The position numbers and the translations under genes are program-made. From assembly GCA_016764435.1 (NCBI GenBank), contig JAESRX010000067.1, forward strand, positions 1 to 59,664: DNA of 59,664 bases, read 5' to 3'. Source of the DNA: Flavobacteriaceae bacterium. GTDB taxonomy: Bacteria; Bacteroidota; Bacteroidia; Flavobacteriales; Flavobacteriaceae. Positions 38,001 to 46,370 of this stretch are shown here, in pieces. Position 1 is the stretch's first letter. The number at the start of each line of letters is the position of its first letter. The notes beneath the pieces were generated by a model. The model made no database searches. It was not told where the DNA came from and saw only the letters and a list, made by a program, of their open reading frames with translations.

Positions 38001-38773
38001 AAGAAGATTGGGTTTCTAAAGGACTTTCAGAAAAACAGGCTACAGAAAAATCCTTATTCCGTGTGTTTGGTTCTAAGCCTGGTGCATATGGTGCCGGTCT
38101 TCAAGGCTTAATTGACGGAAAAAATTGGGAAACACAAGCGGATTTAGCACAGGTATATATCAATTGGGGTGGCTATGCTTATCACGGCCCAAAAAATGAA
38201 GGAACTTCAGCCCACGAATCCTTCGAAAAACGACTAGAGAATATAGAAGTAGTGATACAGAATCAAGACAATAGAGAACATGATTTACTGGATTCTGATG
38301 ATTATTATCAATTCCAAGGAGGGATGACTGCCGCGGTGTCCACACTAAAAGGGGAGGCCCCAGATACTTATTTTGGAGATCATTCCAGGCCTGATAATCC
38401 TAAAATAAAATCCTTAAAAGAAGAATTACATAAAGTCTATCGCTCTAGAGTCGTCAATCCAAAATGGATGCAAGGTATGCGAGATCATGGGTATAAAGGA
38501 GCATTTGAAATGGCCGCTACCATGGATTATTTGTTTGCCTATGATGCGACTACAAATCTGATTGAAGACTTCATGTACAAAGGAATTACAGAAGCCTATC
38601 TCTTAGACGAACAGAACAAGGCCTTTATACAAGAACATAATAGATGGGCGCTCAAGGACATGTCCGAACGTATGTTAGAGGCTATTCAGCGTGGCATGTG
38701 GAAAGATCCTTCAGATGAAATCAAAGAGCAATTGGAAGCCCTTTATTTAAAATCCGAAGGGGATTTAGAATAA
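35027..38773 (+). CDS. cobN: Cobaltochelatase CobN-type large subunit
   Basis: A 1248-residue subunit of the CobN/BchH family that binds the tetrapyrrole and inserts the metal with an AAA+/VWA partner. Family blocks include [20 protein letters not shown] then NLEWLPGK near 545, [21 protein letters not shown] near 590, [10 protein letters not shown] near 828 and [16 protein letters not shown] near 895. With the ChlI-ChlD fusion it forms a complete late-type chelatase. It is the last gene of the run; a strong hairpin terminator lies about 190 bp downstream. Magnesium chelatase is unlikely, as no chlorophyll genes are seen. Confidence 0.94.
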   Translation: [1248 protein letters not shown]

Positions 38774-38960
38774 TACAAGATACAATGCGCATCAGTTACC
38801 CTATAGTTAGTAAACATATTTACAGGCTTTAAAGACAACAGGGAGGCCAAATAAACACCCCTTTCGAAAGACATCTCTCTAGGGGAATTAACCAGCTAGC
38901 AGTGTGTGCGTGTTTTGAGGTCTTGATCGCTGTTAAAATCTGATAAACTACAAGGAAAAT

Positions 38961-38994
38961 CAGGAAGGGAAGTGTGTTCCTTTCCTGCTTCTTA
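38961..38994 (+). terminator. Terminator of the cobalamin operon
   Basis: Stem CAGGAAGGGAA (38961-38971) and TTCCTTTCCTG (38977-38987) with one G-U pair and a 5-nt loop, followed by CTTCTTAATTT. It is the first strong hairpin after cobN. Confidence 0.75.
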
Positions 38995-39057
38995 ATTTGA
39001 GGGATAGTAAGAAAGCATATCTATAAAACAAAACTTTCTAAGTTCCTAAAGAACCCT

Positions 39058-39065
39058 TACCTTTG
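39058..39065 (+). promoter_or_regulatory. Bacteroidota -7 element (TACCTTTG) before the first DEAD-box gene
   Basis: TACCTTTG is an exact TAnnTTTG match 17 nt before the ATG at 39082, so the 5-prime leader is very short. Confidence 0.6.
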
Positions 39066-39081
39066 CCAAAAAATATTTTAT

Positions 39082-40428
39082 ATGTCACAACAATTTGCCG
39101 CTCTAGGGCTATCGGAGCCGTTGGTATTAAGTTTAACTGAATTAAACATCAACACTCCTACGGATATTCAACTAAAATCCATTCCTGTACTTTTACAACA
39201 AGAAGATGATTTTGTAGGATTGGCCAAAACCGGAACCGGAAAAACTGCGGCATTTGGATTGCCATTACTGCAACTTATTGATGTGGAGAACCCAAAAATA
39301 CAAGCGGTAATTTTGGCGCCAACACGTGAATTAGGACAACAGATTTACGCGAACTTAGTATCTTTTGCAAGTCACCTTCCAGCGGTCTCTATTGCATCCG
39401 TTTGTGGAGGAATCCCTATAAAACCACAGATAGAACGTTTAAAAGAAGCGACACATATAATCGTTGCCACACCAGGCCGATTAATTGATTTGATTCAACG
39501 AAACAATGTCAACCTTAAATACACCGACTATTTAGTGCTAGATGAAGCCGATGAAATGGTAACATCGCTTAAAGATGGTTTAGATAAGATAGTGGCTGTA
39601 TTGCCAAAAAAACATAGAACAATGCTGTTTACGGCTACGATGCCGGGAAATATCAAGCAACTAATTCAAAACTATATGTCCAAGCATGTAACTCAAGTGA
39701 GTGCGGAGATGGAAACAGTAGGACACCAAGGAATAGACCATAACTATGTAGTGGTCTCTCCAGAAGAAAAATTAGATGTTTTAATGCATTTCTTGAGTTC
39801 AAGAGAAGGAGAACGTGGTATTATTTTTTGTAAAACCAAAGCAGCAGTGAACAAGTTGGCAAAGAATTTAGCCATTAATAAATTCTCTTCTGGTGCCTTA
39901 CACGGAAGCTTAACACAAACTATTCGAGACCGTATTATGGGACAGTTTAGAGTGGGGCAAATAAATATTTTAGTAGCGACAGATTTAGCAGCGAGAGGGA
40001 TCGACATAAAAGAGATCTCGTATGTTGTCAATTATCATTTACCGGATGTTTACGAAACGTATGTTCATAGAACTGGGCGTACCGCTAGGGCAGGAGCAAA
40101 GGGATTTGCATTGACCGTAATTCAACAAGAAGAAGAAAAGGACATCCATGACTTTGCAGCTGAATTAGGAATTACTTTTGCACCCTTTAAAAAAGCGAAT
40201 GCACAAAGTATCGAAGAAAATAACGCCTTATTATGGGCAAAGAAAATTTTTAAAATTAAACCGAACCGTGAGGTAACAGCCCAATTTAAAAAACAAATTC
40301 ATACCGTTTTACATCATTTAACAAAGGAAGAATTGGTAGAGAAAGTATTGGCATATTATATATCACAACAAACCACGACACCTACGGATACGGAGAAAAA
40401 ACCAACCAAGAAAAAGAAGAAAAAATAA
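39082..40428 (+). CDS. DEAD-box RNA helicase
   Basis: ATP-dependent RNA helicase of 448 residues. Both RecA domains are present: Walker A AKTGTGKT (48-55), PTREL near 80, DEAD (about 154-157), FTAT near 185, then HGSLTQTIRD, VATDLAARGID near 298 and HRTGRTARAG near 333. A lysine-rich tail (KKPTKKKKKK) may bind RNA. It forms a tight pair with the next helicase gene (1-bp gap) and, with the cold-shock gene behind, suggests a role in ribosome assembly or cold adaptation. Confidence 0.92.
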   Translation: MSQQFAALGLSEPLVLSLTELNINTPTDIQLKSIPVLLQQEDDFVGLAKTGTGKTAAFGLPLLQLIDVENPKIQAVILAPTRELGQQIYANLVSFASHLPAVSIASVCGGIPIKPQIERLKEATHIIVATPGRLIDLIQRNNVNLKYTDYLVLDEADEMVTSLKDGLDKIVAVLPKKHRTMLFTATMPGNIKQLIQNYMSKHVTQVSAEMETVGHQGIDHNYVVVSPEEKLDVLMHFLSSREGERGIIFCKTKAAVNKLAKNLAINKFSSGALHGSLTQTIRDRIMGQFRVGQINILVATDLAARGIDIKEISYVVNYHLPDVYETYVHRTGRTARAGAKGFALTVIQQEEEKDIHDFAAELGITFAPFKKANAQSIEENNALLWAKKIFKIKPNREVTAQFKKQIHTVLHHLTKEELVEKVLAYYISQQTTTPTDTEKKPTKKKKKK

Positions 40429-40429
40429 G

Positions 40430-41740
40430 ATGGCAAATATCATAAAACACCAGCAAGACATGCTTGATAAATTAAAGATCAAGGAGCTGAACCCAATGCA
40501 AGTAAAGGCATTAGAGGCTATAAAGTCACATTCAAATGTCGTTATTCTATCACCGACGGGAACTGGAAAAACCTTGGCGTTTTTACTTCCTTTAATTGAG
40601 AGCCTAGATCCTACAAGTAAAGAGGTACAGGCGTTAATTTTGGTACCATCACGTGAATTGGCCATCCAAATAGAGCAAGTAGTTAGAGAACTTGGTTCTG
40701 GATATAAGGTAAATGCCGTGTACGGTGGAAGAGCTATGTCTAAGGATAAAATAGAATTGAAACACACTCCTGCTATTTTAATTGGAACTCCTGGACGTAT
40801 TGCAGATCACTTTAGTAGAGAACGATTCTCTAGAGATTTTATCAAAACATTAATCTTAGACGAGTTTGACAAGTCTTTGGAAGTTGGTTTTGAATATGAA
40901 ATGCGCGGAATTATTCACGAGCTTTCAAGTATAGACAAACGCATCTTAACGTCTGCCACTCAAGAATTAGAAGTTCCTGAATTTGTAAAATTAGGAAAAC
41001 ACACAGTGGTGAATTTCTTAAAAAGAAGAAGCAATAATTTAACGCTTCAAACGGTAATGTCACCATCTAAGCACAAAATGCAGACCTTGGTAGATGTTTT
41101 AAATCATGTAGGAAACACCCCTGGAATTGTATTTTGTAATTTAAAAGATACGATCAGCGATGTTAGTGCTTATTTAGATGAAAAAGGAATCAAACATGGT
41201 TGTTTTTACGGTGGAATGGAGCAAAAAGACCGCGAACGTTCTTTGATAAAATTCAGAAATGGAACCCATCAGATTATTGTAGCAACAGATTTAGCAGCAC
41301 GTGGAATAGACATTCCTGCCCTTAAATTTATTGTGCATTATCAATTGCCTTTAAAAGAGGAAGAATTCATACATAGAAATGGACGTACAGCTCGTGTGGA
41401 CGAAGAAGGAACTGCCTATGTATTAAAACACAAAGACGACAGATTACCTGATTTTATACACAATTCAAAAGTGATTAAATTATCAGAAAAAAGCACTAGA
41501 AAAGCACCGAAATGGGTAACTCTATTTATTTCTGGAGGAAGAAAAGATAAAATTTCCAAAGGAGATATCGCTGGACTATTCTTTAAACAAGGAGGCTTGA
41601 CAAAAGACCAATTAGGCGTTATAGAACTTAAACAGGACTGTGCATTTGTAGCGGTTCCTAAAAAAATAGCCGACGAAATCGTAAGGAATTTAAATAATAG
41701 TAGACTTAAGAAAAAGAAAGTGCGTGTATTTACTGTGTAA
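40430..41740 (+). CDS. DbpA-like DEAD-box helicase with variant motif II (DEFD)
   Basis: A 436-residue helicase. Walker A is SPTGTGKT (41-48). Motif II reads LDEFDKS (about 143-147) instead of DEAD, and motif III is TSAT. The second RecA domain has VATDLAARGID and HRNGRTARVD. Residues about 362-436 match the DbpA RNA-binding domain (WVTLFISGGRKDKIS, then GDIAGLFFK), which in E. coli DbpA targets 23S rRNA hairpin 92. A role in large-subunit maturation is therefore likely. It probably shares one transcript with the preceding helicase. Confidence 0.9.
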   Translation: MANIIKHQQDMLDKLKIKELNPMQVKALEAIKSHSNVVILSPTGTGKTLAFLLPLIESLDPTSKEVQALILVPSRELAIQIEQVVRELGSGYKVNAVYGGRAMSKDKIELKHTPAILIGTPGRIADHFSRERFSRDFIKTLILDEFDKSLEVGFEYEMRGIIHELSSIDKRILTSATQELEVPEFVKLGKHTVVNFLKRRSNNLTLQTVMSPSKHKMQTLVDVLNHVGNTPGIVFCNLKDTISDVSAYLDEKGIKHGCFYGGMEQKDRERSLIKFRNGTHQIIVATDLAARGIDIPALKFIVHYQLPLKEEEFIHRNGRTARVDEEGTAYVLKHKDDRLPDFIHNSKVIKLSEKSTRKAPKWVTLFISGGRKDKISKGDIAGLFFKQGGLTKDQLGVIELKQDCAFVAVPKKIADEIVRNLNNSRLKKKKVRVFTV

Positions 41741-41865
41741 TTAACTGATAATCAAAGAAGATTAGTGAAGGCAAAATGAAACAAATAAAATTTTATAATC
41801 TTGTTTGTAACGTTATAAAAAAAATATTAATCAATCTGAATTAGAAATAATTGAAATACAAATAG

Positions 41866-41873
41866 TATCTTTG
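41866..41873 (+). promoter_or_regulatory. Bacteroidota -7 element (TATCTTTG) before the cold-shock gene
   Basis: TATCTTTG matches TAnnTTTG exactly and lies 75 bp before the ATG. The resulting leader of about 65 nt could carry thermosensitive structure, as in other cold-shock mRNAs. Confidence 0.6.
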
Positions 41874-41947
41874 CACTGCTGACCGAGATTTAATATTCAT
41901 TACAATTTAGGTCTTTTTAAGCAAATTATAAATCATATAAACTATAA

Positions 41948-42400
41948 ATGGCAAAATCGCAACAAACTTTTAATAAAGCAGAAAAAGAAAAAAAACGTAA
42001 GAAAAAACGAGAAGAAAAATTAAAGAAAAAAGAAGCTCGTAAAATGGACGTTAGGGAAAATGGTACCGCTGGTATCCAGTTTGCTTATGTGGATCATTTA
42101 GGAAATCTAACTGATACACCACCAGATCCTGCATTAAAAGTTGCCGTAGATTTAGAAAGCATTGAAATTGCAATTCCTAAAAAAGAAGACCTTCCAGAAG
42201 TGGATCCAATAAGAAAAGGTAAAGTATCTTTCTTCGATACTTCTAAAGGATTTGGATTTATTATTGACGCTGAAGACAGTGAAAAATACTTCTGTCACGT
42301 TAGTGGATTGATTGATCAAATTGCAGAAAACGATAAAGTTTCTTTCGAACTTGAAAAAGGAATGAAAGGACTAAATGCAGTTCGTGTTACTAAAGTCTAA
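41948..42400 (+). CDS. Cold-shock-domain protein with lysine-rich N-terminal extension
   Basis: A 150-residue protein. Residues 1-37 are strongly basic (KKRKKKREEKLKKKEARK), a linker follows, and residues about 86-150 form a cold-shock domain (KGKVSFFDTSKGFGFI with RNP1-like KGFGFI; YFCHVSGL as RNP2). Standard Csp proteins have about 70 residues, so the extension is special to this type. It probably binds RNA. It has its own promoter and a very strong terminator and lies downstream of two RNA helicases. Confidence 0.92.
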   Translation: MAKSQQTFNKAEKEKKRKKKREEKLKKKEARKMDVRENGTAGIQFAYVDHLGNLTDTPPDPALKVAVDLESIEIAIPKKEDLPEVDPIRKGKVSFFDTSKGFGFIIDAEDSEKYFCHVSGLIDQIAENDKVSFELEKGMKGLNAVRVTKV

Positions 42401-42423
42401 GGAAAACACCTTATTATATATTG

Positions 42424-42455
42424 AAAACCAACTAGGAAACTAGTTGGTTTTTTTT
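42424..42455 (+). terminator. Terminator of the cold-shock gene
   Basis: Perfect stem ACCAACTAG-GAAA-CTAGTTGGT with a GAAA tetraloop, followed by a T run (42448-42455). Confidence 0.95.
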
Positions 42456-43175
42456 GTTAAAACCAATTTAAAGTCTTCCTTAGTGGGCTAATTATTTTAA
42501 GAATTGATTATAAATCTACTACTAGAACAATCATTATATAAAAGATATTATACGCTTATTTTTTACATTGTTCTTTTATAATCTGTTCCATAGACGATAC
42601 TCTAACTAACTATAAATGTCTAATTTCAGAAAAACACATCTTAAAATACGCTAAGTAACCATCTCCTTTTATTATATAAGCTCAGGACTTCATAGCGGTC
42701 TTTCCTATTATGCACCTTGCCATGTCATCTAAATTTAAAATCAGATCTATATAATTCAAATTACAGCAATCATTCCATTGGAAATAATAGTACTACTATC
42801 GTGAGTTTTGAAATTAACTAACAAATAAGAAAAGCACAAATGATGGCGTAAGACATGTCTTATTATGGTCTTTAAATACAGTTAGATACGATAATATCAT
42901 TTGTGTAAATCTGGTTTTTTTAAGTGACTTTTAAATTCATTTCCAATATTTTATACTGTTGACGTTTATATATGTAACGATTTAAATATTAATTATAGAT
43001 AATCACTACTTTACGCTAAATAAAGTATTCTTACTTCCTGTAATTTTATAATTAATTAACATTAAAAACAGAATGTTTCCAGATATTTTGTGGTAATTTT
43101 ATTGAGCCGAAGCACTGCAAAGCAAAAGAGTTAAAGAACTTAAAATCATCATAAGAATCGTTAAATAAAGATACC
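42456..43175. other. Gene-free region upstream of the SDR gene
   Basis: About 720 bp of AT-rich DNA with no ORF that I trust and no clear TAnnTTTG box next to the following gene. It looks like a long untranslated or decayed stretch. Confidence 0.5.
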
Positions 43176-43892
43176 ATGGAATCATTAAAAGGAAAAAAAG
43201 CACTGATTACAGGAGCAGGAAAAGGAATAGGAAAAGCACTAGCACTCGCTTTTGCAAAAGAAGGAATTGATGTGGCTTTGCTTTCTAGAACCACGAGTGA
43301 TTTAGAGAAAGTAGCTAAAGAAGTACGAGCATCTGGAGTCAAAGCGATGGTAGTAGCAGCAGATGTATCTGATGAAAAGTCAGTAAATGAAGCAGCAACA
43401 AAAGTTCTAGAAGAATTTGGAACGATAGACATCTTAATTAATAATGCTGGAATAGGACGTTTTGGAAATTTCATGGATTTATCATCCTCAGATTGGACTG
43501 AAGTCATCAATATTAACTTAATGGGTACTTACTTTGTAACTCGTGCTTTCTTACCGAGTATGATTGCACAAAAAGTGGGAGATATTATAAATATATCATC
43601 CACTGCAGGCTTGAAAGGAAACGCTATGACAAGTGCTTATAGCGCTTCTAAATTCGCAGTTATTGGATTGACTGAATCTTTAATGGCTGAAGTACGTAAA
43701 CATAACATACGTGTAAATGTATTAGTTCCGAGTACTGTAGCAACAGATATGGCATTGGATTTAAATTTGACAGATGGAAACCCAGAAAAAGTGATGCAAC
43801 CAGAAGATATTGCAACACTACTAGTTAGTCAATTGAAATTACCGAGAAGAGTCATGGTAGTGAATTCTAGTATCTGGTCTACCAATCCATAA
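43176..43892 (+). CDS. Short-chain dehydrogenase, 3-oxoacyl-ACP reductase-like
   Basis: A 238-residue classical SDR. The NADP loop is [10 protein letters not shown] (about 11-20), followed by NNAGIGRFG near 87, catalytic Ser in NISSTAG near 138 and YSASK near 150 (Y and K of the YxxxK motif). It closely resembles FabG-type reductases, but the substrate of stand-alone copies is often different. It is a single gene with its own terminator. Confidence 0.88.
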   Translation: MESLKGKKALITGAGKGIGKALALAFAKEGIDVALLSRTTSDLEKVAKEVRASGVKAMVVAADVSDEKSVNEAATKVLEEFGTIDILINNAGIGRFGNFMDLSSSDWTEVININLMGTYFVTRAFLPSMIAQKVGDIINISSTAGLKGNAMTSAYSASKFAVIGLTESLMAEVRKHNIRVNVLVPSTVATDMALDLNLTDGNPEKVMQPEDIATLLVSQLKLPRRVMVVNSSIWSTNP

Positions 43893-43910
43893 AAAGAATT
43901 ACTTTTTATT

Positions 43911-43950
43911 AAAAAAAATCCTTTGAAATTATTTGAAAGGATTTTTTTTG
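43911..43950 (+). terminator. Terminator of the SDR gene
   Basis: Stem AAAAAAAATCCTTT (43911-43924) with AAAGGATTTTTTTT (43936-43949). The A- and T-rich flanks make it usable on both strands. Confidence 0.85.
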
Positions 43951-44003
43951 TGCCTCCCTGTAATATTTTTACAATTAAGCCACTAATAAATAAAAAACAA
44001 CTT

Positions 44004-44495
44004 GTGAGTAACGATTTCTATACCCTTAAGATTTTACCTTATGCCGGCATTATTATAAAAATATGTAGGGCTTATACAGATTCCCAAGAAGATTTTGAAG
44101 ACTATTACCAAGAGGTTTGTCTACAAATATGGAGGAGTAGAGTACAATTTAGAGGTGACTCTAAATGGTCTACGTGGATATATAGACTGAGTTTAAATAT
44201 TTGCTTGACATCTATAAAAAAGAAACGAAAAAACAAGCAACATATAAATTCAAGTGAAAAGATGATCGCTGCTACCATAGATAACCATGCGTTTTCAGAT
44301 GAATCACTAAATTTATTATACGATGCAATCAAAAAGTTATCCGAAATAGACCGGGCAGTTATTCTATTGTATTTAGAAGAAAAATCACAAAAAGAAATTG
44401 CGGAAATCATAGGAACGAGCCCTAACAATATTGGAGTGCGAATCAACAGAATAAAAGAACGACTTAAAAAATTATTAGATGGAAAAATCAATTAA
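44004..44495 (+). CDS. ECF-type RNA polymerase sigma factor
   Basis: A sigma-70 family regulator of about 163 residues. The GTG at 44004 is preferred because upstream in-frame start codons fall inside or next to the preceding terminator. Region 2 is seen in DSQEDFEDYYQEVCLQIWRS and FRGDSKWSTWIYRLSLNICL, region 4 in LSEIDRAVILLYLEEKSQKE then IAEIIGTSPNNIGVRINRIK. It overlaps the next gene by 17 bp. That membrane gene is probably its regulator. The signal sensed is unknown. Confidence 0.88.
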   Translation: MSNDFYTLKILPYAGIIIKICRAYTDSQEDFEDYYQEVCLQIWRSRVQFRGDSKWSTWIYRLSLNICLTSIKKKRKNKQHINSSEKMIAATIDNHAFSDESLNLLYDAIKKLSEIDRAVILLYLEEKSQKEIAEIIGTSPNNIGVRINRIKERLKKLLDGKIN

Positions 44496-45123
44496 GCATA
44501 TTTGGAAATACGGATTCGAAGCAGAAAACAACTTAATAGCACCCAAAATAAATGACCTTTACAATCGAAAGTCAAAACATATTGTCGATAAATTTATGCG
44601 GATGTTTAAATTTAATATGTGGTTTCTAATTATATTCTCATCACTGTTTTTAATCTATAGTTATTTTAACGATTTCTTATTGGGAGGGATACTCATATTT
44701 GTACTATTCAACAGTTTGGTGCTTGTTAACAGGAATCTATTCAAAACCTTACGTCATCTAAACACAAATGTTCCAAGCATTGAATATATAATTGCTTTTA
44801 ATGAGTGGTTAAATAAACAGGTAACCATGAATAAAAAATTGGCACATTATTACTATCCACTTTTATTTATCTCATTTATGGTTGGGTTTTATTATTCCGT
44901 AGGAGGTCAGGAATTAGTGAATGAAATTCTAGGGACATCTCACCAAATTTATTTTATCAATGGTATTCCTGTATTTTGGGCCATAGGTATGGCACTTATC
45001 ACTGGATTATTAGCTGTTTTCGGAGGCGCTCTTTATAAACTTGACCTATACTTGATGTACGGTCATATTTTCAAGAAATTAGACAGTTTAATCCAAGACA
45101 TAGAAGAGTTAAAAAGCGAGTAA
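44479..45123 (+). CDS. Membrane partner of the ECF sigma factor, possible anti-sigma
   Basis: A 214-residue protein: a soluble N-terminal stretch (about 1-45, charged), two hydrophobic hairpins (about 46-85 and 125-190) and a C-terminal amphipathic helix. It overlaps the sigma gene by 17 bp, the arrangement of sigma and anti-sigma pairs. No zinc anti-sigma motif (HxxxCxxC) is present. Anti-sigma function is inferred only from coupling. Confidence 0.65.
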   Translation: MEKSIKHIWKYGFEAENNLIAPKINDLYNRKSKHIVDKFMRMFKFNMWFLIIFSSLFLIYSYFNDFLLGGILIFVLFNSLVLVNRNLFKTLRHLNTNVPSIEYIIAFNEWLNKQVTMNKKLAHYYYPLLFISFMVGFYYSVGGQELVNEILGTSHQIYFINGIPVFWAIGMALITGLLAVFGGALYKLDLYLMYGHIFKKLDSLIQDIEELKSE

Positions 45124-45226
45124 ACAAGCGTGATTTGTAATGTAACTAGAGTAGTAATGTACTTAAGAGTGGCTATTCCTTAAGTTTTCGTTAGTATTCA
45201 TGAATAATATGTTCAATTAATTGGTG

Positions 45227-45270
45227 AAACAGGAGGGAAGGCATATGGTATAAACACTCCTGTTTATTTA
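45227..45270. terminator. Shared terminator between convergent genes
   Basis: Perfect 9-bp stem AAACAGGAG (45227-45235) and CTCCTGTTT (45257-45265). It lies between the plus-strand sigma operon and the minus-strand S4 gene and could serve both. Confidence 0.7.
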
Positions 45271-45280
45271 TTGTAAATTC

Positions 45281-45499
45281 TTATTTCACGGACACTTCAA
45301 TAGATTCCAACTGCACAACATCACCAGAAAATATTTTTTTACGAATCCGAGTTTCAATAACCCCATTCAGTAATACTTCTTCATTCTGAATCAATATTTT
45401 GGCATGTCCACCAGTTTGCGCAATACTTAAATACTGTAATAAATTGTTTAGTTGTATGTATTCATGACCTTCTTTTAACTCAAAATTATGGGTATTCAT
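45281..45499 (-). CDS. S4-domain RNA-binding protein (YbcJ/YaaA-like)
   Basis: A 72-residue single S4 domain (YIQLNNLLQYLSIAQTGGHA then KILIQNEEVLLNGVIETRIR). Proteins of this size in the YbcJ/YaaA group bind structured RNA. The gene has its own promoter and ends at the shared terminator. Confidence 0.88.
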   Translation of the reverse strand: MNTHNFELKEGHEYIQLNNLLQYLSIAQTGGHAKILIQNEEVLLNGVIETRIRKKIFSGDVVQLESIEVSVK

Positions 45500-45518
45500 A
45501 GTAGTAAAATTTAGGTTG

Positions 45519-45526
45519 CAAAGATA
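45519..45526 (-). promoter_or_regulatory. Bacteroidota -7 element (TATCTTTG) of the S4 gene
   Basis: On the minus strand it reads TATCTTTG, an exact TAnnTTTG match 20 nt before the start codon at 45499. Confidence 0.6.
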
Positions 45527-45627
45527 AAAGGAATTCCTCTAATAAAATATATAATTCAACGCCAAATTAAGAAAGCAGTCTTCACTATTTAAGCTAGAAC
45601 AACAAAGTTAACTATATAATTTAGACC

Positions 45628-45661
45628 AAAAAAAAACGTTATTCAGAAGAATAACGTTTTT
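45628..45661 (-). terminator. Terminator of the acetate transporter gene
   Basis: Perfect stem AAAAACGTTATTC / GAATAACGTTTTT with loop AGAA (45632-45661). The T run follows on the minus strand. Confidence 0.92.
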
Positions 45662-45682
45662 AACATATAAGTTACTAAAAAC

Positions 45683-46252
45683 CTATCCTTTTTTCAAGAA
45701 TGGTTTTCCTGATTTTAATAATTCTTTACCAGCAACATCATTGATGATAATAGAAGCCATCATATACCAAGCTCCTAAAGCACAAATAATAAGTGCATAG
45801 GCCGCAATTGATTTAAGTTGAGGGTATCCAAAGTGAGCCAAATCTAAAAAGATAAACCCGATAATTAACCAAGCGAAAGTAAAAGTCATCGCTTTGTGAA
45901 TATACAATGAAGCAACTCCAAAAATCATGGTTAATAAAGTCCAAACCACCAAATAGACACCAACGTCTGTTCCGCTAGATTTATAGATTTCAAAGTGGTT
46001 ACACAACCAAATAATACCAAGACCAATCCAAAAAGAACCATAACTTACAAAAACTGCAAATCCAAAGTTATTATTCATTTTTTGTTCCATGAATCCTGCG
46101 ATCATTTGTGCCAAGCCTCCAAAAATGAACGCCATAGCTACTACTGGTCCTAATCCTAAGAATCCTAAATTGTGGATCTGTAACAACAACGTTGTCAATC
46201 CAAATCCTGCCAGTCCAACCACTGCAGGGTTTGCTAATTTTACATTACTCAT
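45683..46252 (-). CDS. satP: Acetate/succinate transporter of the GPR1/FUN34/YaaH (SatP) family
   Basis: A 189-residue inner-membrane protein with six helices. The family N-terminal signature NPAVVGLAGFGLTTLLL (residues 8-24) is exact in form, and FVSYGSFWIGLGI near 68 also fits. It probably carries acetate or succinate with protons. It stands between the S4 gene and phosphofructokinase and has its own terminator. Confidence 0.92.
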   Translation of the reverse strand: MSNVKLANPAVVGLAGFGLTTLLLQIHNLGFLGLGPVVAMAFIFGGLAQMIAGFMEQKMNNNFGFAVFVSYGSFWIGLGIIWLCNHFEIYKSSGTDVGVYLVVWTLLTMIFGVASLYIHKAMTFTFAWLIIGFIFLDLAHFGYPQLKSIAAYALIICALGAWYMMASIIINDVAGKELLKSGKPFLKKG

Positions 46253-46287
46253 TTATATAATTGTTTTAAGTGTTTCTAGTACATAAA

Positions 46288-46351
46288 AAGAGGCAATCGG
46301 TCGTTTCAAATAACACTCAACAAAAAATTATTTTAAAACCAATTACCTCTT
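46288..46351 (-). terminator. Possible terminator after phosphofructokinase
   Basis: AAGAGGCAATCGGT (46288-46301) pairs with ACCAATTACCTCTT (46338-46351) through two G-U-type positions. The 36-nt loop makes it weaker than the other hairpins here. Confidence 0.4.
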
Positions 46352-46370
46352 AAATCAAAATTTTACTCTT

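Larger units (their letters stand above)
38774..39081. other. Intergenic region, cobN to helicase
   Basis: 308 bp without a gene. It holds the operon terminator (38961-38994) and the promoter of the helicase (39058-39065). A weaker palindrome (ACCCCTTTCGAAAG... CTAGGGG) lies near 38858-38896. Confidence 0.6.

Noticed and set aside
43923..44003. Upstream start of the ECF sigma factor
   Set aside because: That start lies in the terminator hairpin of the preceding gene, and the extra residues do not resemble sigma factors.
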